From Xanthostigma xanthostigma (Eukaryota > Arthropoda > Insecta > Raphidioptera > Raphidiidae): a DNA stretch of 64,000 nt. The position numbers and the translations under genes were made by a program. The stretch is taken from NCBI GenBank assembly GCA_963575645.1, contig OY754465.1, forward strand, positions 5,580,001 through 5,644,000. Direction: 5' to 3'. The notes below the pieces were generated by a model. The model worked only from the letters and a program-made list of their open reading frames with translations, had not been told where the DNA came from and made no database searches. Of the stretch, positions 56,592 to 64,000 are shown piece by piece (the stretch's first letter is position 1; each line of letters starts with the position of its first letter).

Positions 56592-57355
56592 ACCGACCCC
56601 CAAGCTAAGAAAAGAACAAAAAATTCTTTTTTTTTTCGACCCAACCTAATATCTCGTTTTTTTATTTTTGACTCCAAGAAGAGTATCATAACAGCTTTAT
56701 TAATTTATTGAAGATGTTTCAGCCAAAATTATATTGAAGTATTTTTTTAACACGTTTATTTAAGACTTCTATTGGAAATCGGATCTTATATATGAGTTAC
56801 ATACGACTGATTTAGAAAAACGCAATATTCAATAATAATCTATTAAAGATACGTCTAAAATATATTTGTCTAGACTCTAGTGGAATCAAGCGCTAACAAT
56901 AACCAGGAAGATTAAACATGTACTGAAAATGTGATTTTCTTAACTGTAAAATTCATCGCAACTTTTTTTTAAAACCTACTTCGAAAACTACTTCAATGTA
57001 TTTTATCAGTTAAGATCAGAAACATTGTTAGGCGAATGAGACAATAGATATAACAACATTTAATTTAAGGAAGACATTCAACTCTAGATAAAGATACAGC
57101 AAATATACGCAGGATTTCTAATGAAAGTGGGTGCGAAGAATACTATAACATAGACCACATAAAGAGCAGCGTTGCCAGATTGCGAAAATAAGTAAGTGAT
57201 TTGAAAATTTAAAGTATAGTTAAACTTGTTTCACTAAGTGCAAATTTTTTATTAGAAAATTAAAAAAAACGTATTTCGGAATAATATCGTTCAAATAACA
57301 GAAATTAACTAATATGGTGCCCCTTTGTCTGTCTGATTTTTTTCTCAGTGCCCTA
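56592..57355. other. Intronic, nothing recognised
   Basis: AT-rich only. Confidence 0.4.
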
Positions 57356-57357
57356 AA

Positions 57358-58584
57358 TAGTACAAGATCCCGATTTGACTCGATCTTCACCAATCAAATT
57401 TGATAATGTAATGTATTAGAAAAGAAAAATTGATTTGGTTGCCATTCAATTTCTTGGCACAGCTTTTTTTAAGGAAGTACCCTCGGTACGCAATAAGTCA
57501 AAGAATTTCAGTTTTCTACTTGAGTAACGTAGTATATAATTTGGCAACACCGCATGCCTTGCAATAGTTACAAGTGCTTATGTACGCAGCATAAGTCAGC
57601 ACGCGGTGTCAAATTCGCATTAATTTATGAAAATGCTTTTCTTTATTCCTGTCATTTCGGAAATAATAATATACTATCATTTTTTTGGAATACTATGCTT
57701 TTAGCATTTACTCAATTTACGTATGTTTTTACGATATCAAAACTGCTGCAGTTTCGTAACTTACCTTTGAATGACGCGCCACAAACTATAATATTGCGGT
57801 GTTGCCATGTTTATGAATTGCTAAAAAGCTTGGCTTTGTTTTAGTTATTTCTATAACATAAGTAAGCTTTATACGTTTTGGAAAAAGAAAAATGTTCATA
57901 GAATATTCGTTTATATTTCCTGAAAATTTTATCAAAATCTGTTTGTCAATTCCAACGTAATAAATGATGGAGTGCGTCAAAATCACAGATTTCTATAAGA
58001 CTCCATGGTAAGTGCAGCGAAATAAAATTATCAATATCTTTTTTCAAAGTCAACCAAACATCACAAAAATTTAACTCAGTCATTTTTGAAAAGGTTTTGA
58101 CATATTTGTAAGTTTTCGTAATTTTCTGTTTGTTAATTTATTTATCGAGGGTACTTCCTTAATAAGTTAATTTTATTTCTGAAATGTAAATCATCGAGTT
58201 TTCAGAAAAATGTATAACCAATCGAAAGTAAAATATGTATAAAAAATGCCAAAGTTTGGTCGACATTTTGATTCCTGGCATAAAACCAGGTAGACAGGCA
58301 CCTTCGAATTAGTATTTTGCAGTTATAGGGTTTTCTATATTGTCATACATGAAAATGTAGATAATTTTATTGCAAACACGTGGAACCTATGGAACCATGG
58401 CAATATTTAATACTAAATAAATAAAATTAAATTAACAACTTCAATTTTTATTAAAAATAGCTGTTCGAAGAAATTGAATAGCAAAAAATCAAATTTTCTT
58501 TATTAATACATTATATTATCAAATTCCAAATTTACTTAGAAAACTCGATGGGTGAAGATCGAGCCAAATCGGGATCTTAGACTA
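57358..58584. mobile_element. GATCCCGATTTGG foldback element, copy 2
   Basis: TACAAGATCCCGATTTGAC faces an inverted CTAAGATCCCGATTTGG. The inner order matches copy 1 (AAACCAGGTAGACAGGCACC, AAACACGTGGAACC). A TTAA-flanked element (57473-58158) interrupts the left part. Confidence 0.78.
57473..58158. mobile_element. TTAA-flanked element GGAAGTACCCTCG
   Basis: GGAAGTACCCTCGGTACG faces an inverted GGAAGTACCCTCGATAA; TTAA is outermost on both sides (57469-57472, 58159-58162). Copy 1 of the host element reads across the site without it. The interior has a 96-codon frame with no recognised family. Confidence 0.78.
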
Positions 58585-58726
58585 AAAGTATATAGTCAAA
58601 TTTCACATATAAAATTAAAGGACTTTTCCACAAAATCGACAGTCAAATGTTTTTCTATCGTCTGGCAATACTGGCAACAAGAATATTAAGAGTAGTATAG
58701 TGTAACCCTGACACTGCGTTGCGTAC

Positions 58727-58948
58727 CTGAGGACACACGTGAGTGCTGGAATGGTTACCATTACACGTGTTGGAAGCGGCGGCGGCGGCGGCGCATGCGC
58801 CTGAACCCGGCACCTTCAGTTGTTCCTTGTAGTCGGGTTGATACGGCAGCAACATCCGGATCTTGCCCCAACGGTTGAAGAACAATGCTATTGCGCCGAC
58901 CCACACCACTAACACTAGAAGAACTATACCTATTTCTACACCACGGAC
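58727..58948 (-). CDS. Transmembrane exon, FNDC4/5-like protein
   Basis: The acceptor is a strong TTTTCTCTGCAG and the donor CAG|GTACGC; 74 codons in phase 0. It starts VRGVEIGIVLLVLVVWVG, continues AIALFFNRWGKIR, a single membrane helix of about 22 residues followed by a basic stop-transfer, then MLLPYQPDYKEQLK, a GC-rich alanine run and CNGNHSSTHVCPQ. The W-x-G-x-IALF pattern and its place resemble the membrane segment of FNDC5 (irisin precursor) and FNDC4. The fibronectin domain would be upstream, outside the window, so the family name is inference. Confidence 0.7.
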
Positions 58949-59016
58949 CTGCAGAGAAAACAAAACAAATCGTTTAAATGATAGGTATTACCATTCCACC
59001 GATCGGTAGTGGTGAC

Positions 59017-59540
59017 TAGTGATGTGTCGGATCGTTAAAAATGTATACGGATCTGAATACGGATTTTTGGTTTCAAGATCCGCGGATACGGATCTTAATT
59101 TTCTTAGAGTACGCTGCGGTAAATATTATACATCGACCTTTGGAAAGAGACTATCTGTTATAGGAAAAAGTTATTGACCTCTTTAAGAGTTAACTCTCAT
59201 AACATATTGTCTCTTTCCAAAGATCGATGTGCAATATCTCATTATAAAGACAGTTGATTTAGTACCTTTGAGTTATGTACTATTAGTGTGGTACTCACTA
59301 CGATAAATGTTTGCAATATAAAGGTGCCAAATACGATTTAAAAAAATAAAAAATAATCTGAATGGAATTTAATAGGTTTTCATTATTACCTAATCACCTA
59401 TATATATAAAATTTCATCTATGAATTGAAAATTAATAAGGTAAAAGATCCGTATCAGATCCGCCAAAAACTAACGGATACGGATCTTTCTTCTCCCTCGG
59501 ATATCCGCGGATACGGATACGGATATCCGGCACATCACTA
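59017..59540. mobile_element. hAT element TAGTGATGTGTCGG
   Basis: TAGTGATGTGTCGGATCG faces an inverted TAGTGATGTGCCGGATATC; GTGGTGAC is perfectly duplicated (59009-59016, 59541-59548). GGATACGGAT subrepeats crowd both ends. Confidence 0.9.
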
Positions 59541-59548
59541 GTGGTGAC

Positions 59549-59835
59549 ATCACTAGACTAGCATTCGTGAGGTACCGGGTTCGGATCCCGACGGAGGCAG
59601 ATGTGGCTGGGAGTTTTTCCCGCTGCCTCTCGCCGAGAAACGCTAATTCCCTGTACCGACCATATTGTTGAGGTTTTCTATGGTTTCCCTCCATAATTCC
59701 AGATAAATATCGAGATGGTTCCTTATTCAAGGCCATGGCCGATTACCTGTCAAACTCCTGTGCTCAAAATTTGCCTACCTTATCCTAATGTCCTGAAATT
59801 CCTTCATTCGCCCATTGCTATTAATTAAGTGGAAG
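59549..59835 (+). mobile_element. tRNA-derived SINE, copy 2 (with head)
   Basis: GTGAGGTACCGGGTTCGGATCCC is a tRNA-like T arm with a pol III B box; then CGGAGGCAGATGTGGCTGGG and the same body as at 46975 (GAGATGGTTCCTTATTCAAG). It abuts the hAT element at 59540. Confidence 0.75.
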
Positions 59836-59839
59836 TTTA

Positions 59840-60355
59840 AAAATGTAGAAAATAACGGTAAGTGTGATAGATGGAAAATAATACTCCTTAAGTAACGATT
59901 TTGAGTTATAAAGCTCGGTTCGGAAATTTTATGAGTAGTAAAATACCTTGGTGAGGCGTTACGCTCCACCGCTTTAAGTGTGGCGTTACGCTCGCCCGCT
60001 TCAAAAGAGACAAACATATATATCTGTAGGATTTAACCATCGAAAGAATGAGATGGAATACATTACACAGCGTATCTAAGGAGTAAACTCCAGTCGTGCG
60101 TTGGAGCTAACACACACACATTTTTTTTAAATTTTCAAACCTTTCCAAAACTATGATGTTTAGAAGAAATTTTTTTTTTACAAAACTTTTTCGGAAAAAT
60201 ACATATATTTATAAATCGATATGAAAAACACCATTTTCACAATAAAAACAAAGGGCTAGCGCATATTTCTTCTGCGCTTGCGTCGATCTTCCCCAAGAAC
60301 AATACGGTCCTTTATAATATGTCCAGAGAAAGTTTTTAAAATTTCTACACTTAAA
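59840..60355. other. Intronic, small repeats
   Basis: Two GGCGTTACGCTC blocks lie near 59956 and 59983; AGCGCATATTTCTTCTGCGC near 60257 resembles the CGGCGCATGCGC repeat inverted. Nothing else seen. Confidence 0.35.
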
Positions 60356-60359
60356 AAAA

Positions 60360-60662
60360 TTTGGTAATTACCCCGAGCAAGGCTTCCCCCATACTATCCT
60401 TCTATCTGAATTTTATTCCAAGCTCCTGTCTGTCCGTCGTAAAAATTTTGGTATTAGGTTCCTATTTAAAATTATTCACAACTATGTTGATGATCCGCAT
60501 TTCCTTAGTCTTATCCCTTTCAATGCAACATCCTTAAGAACCCGTAAAACTCCCACGTTTTATTTTCTTTTCCCAAAAACGTCCCAAATAGCTAACTCCC
60601 CTCTGTATAATATGTGCAGTTCTGTCAATGAATTAAATATTGATATTTTTTGTGCTACATAA
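60360..60662 (+). pseudogene. LINE ORF2 C-terminal fragment (CR1/L2/jockey-like)
   Basis: An open frame of 100 codons without a start ends at TAA 60660-60662. It reads SVRRKNFGIRFLFKIIHN, then SLIPFNATSLRTRKTPTF, YFLFPKT and SPLYNMCSSVNEL. RR...FLYKI...H and SP...R(M)C..(Y)NEL are the usual C-terminal pattern of reverse transcriptase proteins of CR1/L2/jockey-type LINEs. The reverse transcriptase domain is missing, as in 5'-truncated insertions. An (AAAT)n tail at 61252-61270 may be its 3' end, with the element at 60714 inserted between. Confidence 0.65.
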
Positions 60663-60713
60663 CGATTAATGAATCATTTACTGTGATTGTCGTCTTTCAA
60701 TTGGGATTATTAT

Positions 60714-61196
60714 TTTATTCAACTCATGCGCGCTATTCATGTTTTATCATGCCTAAAAACCGAACCCTAAATAGCCATTTACCGACTGGTGACAATTACT
60801 TGTCATAACTCAATGAAAATTCCTACTAGCTCGGCCATTGTGGAGTAATGAAAATAAACGTAACTGTTTTCTGAGTCGTAACGAAATAGTAGGTAACAAC
60901 AACTCCGTTGTTACCCATTGAGGCTAAAATTGAGAGGCTGAATGTTTTCGACATGGAGTTTATTCATAGCCGGCTAACCTCAAACCAAAACATTGAATCG
61001 TGCTGTTTGGTGCTGTTAGTATTGACAGTTTTTTTTATAAAGAAATAAATAGATATTTACAAAATCTCATTAATAACAATAAATAAAACATGAATAACGC
61101 GCAATTGTTGAATAAAATTATGGGCGTAACTTGTAGGCTAAGTCATGACCTGTCAGCGCCATGAACGACTTAGACTACTAGTTACACCAATAACTA
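60714..61196. mobile_element. 400-bp element TTATTCAACTCATGCGCG, copy 2
   Basis: Nearly identical to copy 1 (21272-21836), including ATGCCTAAAAACCGAACCC and GAGTCGTAACGAAATAGTAG, but without the 100-nt hairpin. It probably sits in the 3' UTR of the LINE. Confidence 0.8.
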
Positions 61197-61279
61197 TTGT
61201 TTTTGTTTATTTTGTAAACTGTTTGGAACTTTCTGTTCCGTTGTGTTTATAGTTTTAAATAAATAAATAAATATCAAAC

Positions 61280-62040
61280 ATGCTTTCAATCCATTAATCC
61301 GTTTTGTACTGTGTCGTGTGCACAGACAAACAGATTCACAGACTTTTTCCAAAAATATGTTTTTTGAACTCGAAGAACCTCAAAACGAAAAAACATTGTA
61401 AAATATTCAAATGCAAATTTTGACTTAAATTAGTCCTGTTCCTCACTTGTACTAAGCCGAAATACCGCTAACTGTTAGTTTCTTTGAAGGACTTCTAAAA
61501 TGTGAAACGCAATAAGATTGATCCACTTCGGGTTTGGATATATTTTTTCCCTGCCAAGAAAGGGTTCAAATTCTGAATTCAAAACAGTATTATCATTTCA
61601 GTCAATGTCTCTGTAATTATTGTATAATTTAAATGTCGTAAATTTCAAAGCCACGCGACGAAAACAGTTGCCCTGAGGAATGCTTTTCTGTTCGTACCTA
61701 TCTCTAGCTATAACTGTTAGCGACCGATGTTTTCGCTTTATCCGGTTTTCTAATTTATAAGACAAACAGTTGTACCTATATTATATATGTTTTATTTATC
61801 TAAGTTGATTACATCCGCTGTTCTGTTCAGACAGTGTTTACTTCAGACAAGACGCGACACGGCGCACTGTTCTGTTGAAATAGACGAAGCAAATCGCAAA
61901 CAGCTTGTGTTCACATTATTAACGCCCTGACGACTCTAACAACGCCAGAAAACAATCAGCATAATATCTTTAAAGCAATTACTTCAGGCACATCTATTCT
62001 TACAAATAACGTCTCTGTATATGTTTATTTTAACGGCGCG
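61280..62040. other. Intronic, nothing recognised
   Basis: No exon or shared repeat seen. Confidence 0.4.
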
Positions 62041-62057
62041 GCGCCAGTTATTAAAAT

Positions 62058-62266
62058 TAGGAGAAGTTTTGTTCCAAAATATGTATTGAAGGAGATTTAT
62101 TTGGTTGAGGAACAATAGAAATAAGCTTTACCAGAGTATTGGTTGTGGCCAACGTGTCGAAAATTAGCCCTGAGGATGAAAATATAATTTTCGAAACGTT
62201 GGCCACAACCAATACTGTTGTAAAGCTTATTTCTATTGTTCCTCAACCAAATAAATCTCCTTCAAT
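62058..62266. mobile_element. Penelope-like inverted pair with 14-bp TSD
   Basis: CCAGTTATTAAAAT stands at 62044-62057 and again at 62267-62280. Between are two inverted copies of the 99-bp unit seen at 27370 (GAGATTTATTTGGTTGAGG and complement). The right half starts CCTGAGGATG, with stem GAAAAT/ATTTTC, then GAAACGTTGGCC: CTGANGA - stem - GAAAC. The long duplication fits target-primed retroelement insertion. Confidence 0.75.
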
Positions 62267-62458
62267 CCAGTTATTAAAATACAAGCAAAAAAACATTGTC
62301 TTTTAAAATATCTTTTATAAGAGTACCTAAACTGTGCGTTGTGAATTTCTAAAGGTGCCGAAATCAGTAAACAATAGTATTGGAAGAAATAAAAAATATA
62401 AGGAATTTAGTGATGTGAAAACAAATTTAAAAAAACAACTCGCTTTCAAAGAACCCCG

Positions 62459-62907
62459 CACAAACCTTACGGGATTTGGTTCTCGGTAAAATTGATCGAA
62501 AATGGTTTTATTTTATAGTTTAAAAGGTCCATGGGCGCATAGCCTAAGCAAATAGATTTTTAGCTACAGATATGTTTAGCAAAAACATGTTCCATGTTCA
62601 ACATTTGTGCTTTTTTTTAGAAATAGAAAAATAATCGAAAACTAGGTTATGTTGAAAGGTATCACCACTGTATAAAATAATAATGTCATATTCGGGTTCA
62701 GCGCACTCAAAAATATATTTCTAGAGCTTAGTATTTTTTAAGATTGTGAATTCAATGGATATCCCTATATTTAAAATCTTGCTAAACATATCTGTAGCTA
62801 CAAATCTATTGGTTTTTAGGCTATGCGCCCATGGACAATTTAAACTATAAAATAAAACCATTTTCGATCAATTTAACCGAGAACCAAATCCCATAAGGTT
62901 TGTGCCG
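62459..62907. repeat. Inverted repeat GCGCATAGCCTAAGC
   Basis: Arms of about 125 bp (ACCTTACGGGATTTGG ... AGCTACAGATATGTTTAGC and complement) around a 200-bp centre; it lies 100 bp from the exon at 63015. Confidence 0.8.
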
Positions 62908-63014
62908 AATCCTTTGTTTATCTTCTGGCCGAGATTGATCGCCGAACAAGTGAAACAGAGTTATCAAAAAGATACAGCTGTGGTGATAAGCGGAGGATAT
63001 GCTAAAATACTTAC

Positions 63015-63178
63015 ATTAGTGAATTCTTCAGGCTCTACAGAGTTGAGCGGCTGCGTTAGATCGTTGTCTGGAGGAGACGGCGCCACCGACGGTCCCGCAC
63101 CGCCTCCTCCACCTCCCGTTTCGCCTGTGATTAGGGCCGCTCCTGCCGCGTCCTGTTGCGGTGAAGTCCTCGGGGGCT
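63015..63178 (-). CDS. Linker exon of FNDC-like membrane protein
   Basis: The acceptor is GTGTGTTATAG and the donor AAT|GTAAGT. Two bases finish a codon, then 54 codons: PPRTSPQQDAAGAAL, a run of six glycines, PSVAPSPPDNDL and SVEPEEFTN. The last codon joins in phase 0 to VRGVEIG of the transmembrane exon. The Pro/Gly-rich, acidic nature suits an extracellular stalk between a folded domain and the membrane. The upstream exons lie outside the window. Confidence 0.68.
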
Positions 63179-63249
63179 CTATAACACACAACATTACATT
63201 ATGGTATGTTTATGCAGACATAACAACAATTATTACATCACTATGTTAA

Positions 63250-64000
63250 AGACTCTTGCACATAGAAAGCCAATATTGGTAAGTTAATCTGCTATTTTAT
63301 TTCAATTTTTGAAGTAAAACTTCTTTAGGCCCGCTTGACTTGCGGAGTAAGCTGGTGAATGCGTGACGAGAGCGTTTATGAAAAGTGTGATCGGGCGAGG
63401 CGAACGGAAGTTGACGCGAACGGTGATTTAGATGACAAATACTTCACTGGCTAGTGACGCCATCAGGTGGCCGAAAATATAAGCAGTACTAACAATAGAA
63501 TGACACATACTTTACTTGCCAGTGGCGCTATCAGGTGACAGAAAAAAGTTTTGTAAATCTGCTTAACTTGCAGAGCTAAATAATATTTCATAAATATTTA
63601 TGCTTAAAATCCAACGAGAGCTAAGTAATTGCATTGTATTACTTTTGTTTTCATTATCTTTATGTTGTATTTCTTTCTTTTTACATTAGACTGTTCATTT
63701 CGTTCTTGAACAATTTTATAAATTAATATTTTGTTCAATACATTAAATATTCTACGTTTAAAGTGAATAAAATTGTAAATTTATATGAAAGTTCATATTT
63801 AGTGAATTTTCGGGTGAATTATAACAAATTATGGCAGGAAGAAGTTTTACTTCAGTCGTGTGGTCTAAAACGCACTCGTTTTTTTTTTTTAGAACTAAAT
63901 CTCCCCTTTTCGAAAAGCTACAATTTGAATTAATTTCGTCCGAAATTAGCCCAAATGTAATGCTCTTGCATGTACACCGATAATAAATCACATATTCAGG
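63250..64000. other. Intronic, short duplicated block
   Basis: ACTTCACTGGCTAGTGACGC and ACTTTACTTGCCAGTGGCGC (63441, 63509) begin two diverged units, each followed by ATCAGGTG. Nothing else is recognised. Confidence 0.4.

Noticed and set aside
1-64000. Virus-like or capsid-bearing element
   Set aside because: No long frame or recognisable structural or polymerase domain of such elements was seen on either strand.

Overview
The window is animal nuclear DNA, AT-rich, with GT-AG introns and very little coding sequence. It is most likely from an insect. Several repeats (the GGGTTCCGTAC-ended element near 25.3-25.9 kb, the CCGACTTCAAAAAAGGAGG element near 34.4 kb, the 'regular-cluster' tails near 20.6 and 24.2 kb) are of kinds I associate mainly with Lepidoptera, but related repeats occur in other insects, so the order is not settled.

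Two host genes can be supported, facing each other. On the + strand at 980-2366 are the last three coding exons of a CtIP/RBBP8/Sae2-type DNA-end-resection factor. On the - strand, between 63178 and 16302, are exons of a single-pass membrane protein whose transmembrane exon resembles FNDC4/5 proteins: a linker exon (63015-63178), a transmembrane exon (58727-58948), a Cys-rich exon with an in-frame stop (39140-39340) and a long acidic terminal exon (16302-16619). All join in compatible phase, so nearly everything from 16.6 to 63 kb is intron of one gene.

The rest is a museum of short non-autonomous mobile elements, many of them foldbacks. The region from 2.9 to 9.5 kb is one 6.6-kb palindrome with a duplicated segment and a later insertion. 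From 10.3 to 18.5 kb elements are nested up to four deep. From 18.9 to 31 kb there are TTAA-flanked elements, a tRNA-Lys-derived SINE head, two copies of a 400-bp foldback, Harbinger pieces and tandem minisatellites. From 31 to 46 kb there are many hAT, mariner-like and Harbinger-like MITEs with clear target-site duplications. From 46 to 63 kb there are tRNA-derived SINEs, hAT elements, a LINE C-terminal fragment and more foldbacks.

The most unusual pattern is a short Penelope-like unit found at five places. Each copy starts at or near a CTGANGA - hairpin - GAAAC motif that looks like a hammerhead ribozyme core, usually as an inverted pair joined at that motif, and two copies have target-site duplications of 11 and 14 bp. 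No long coding frame for any autonomous element survives, and I saw no virus-like coding region.
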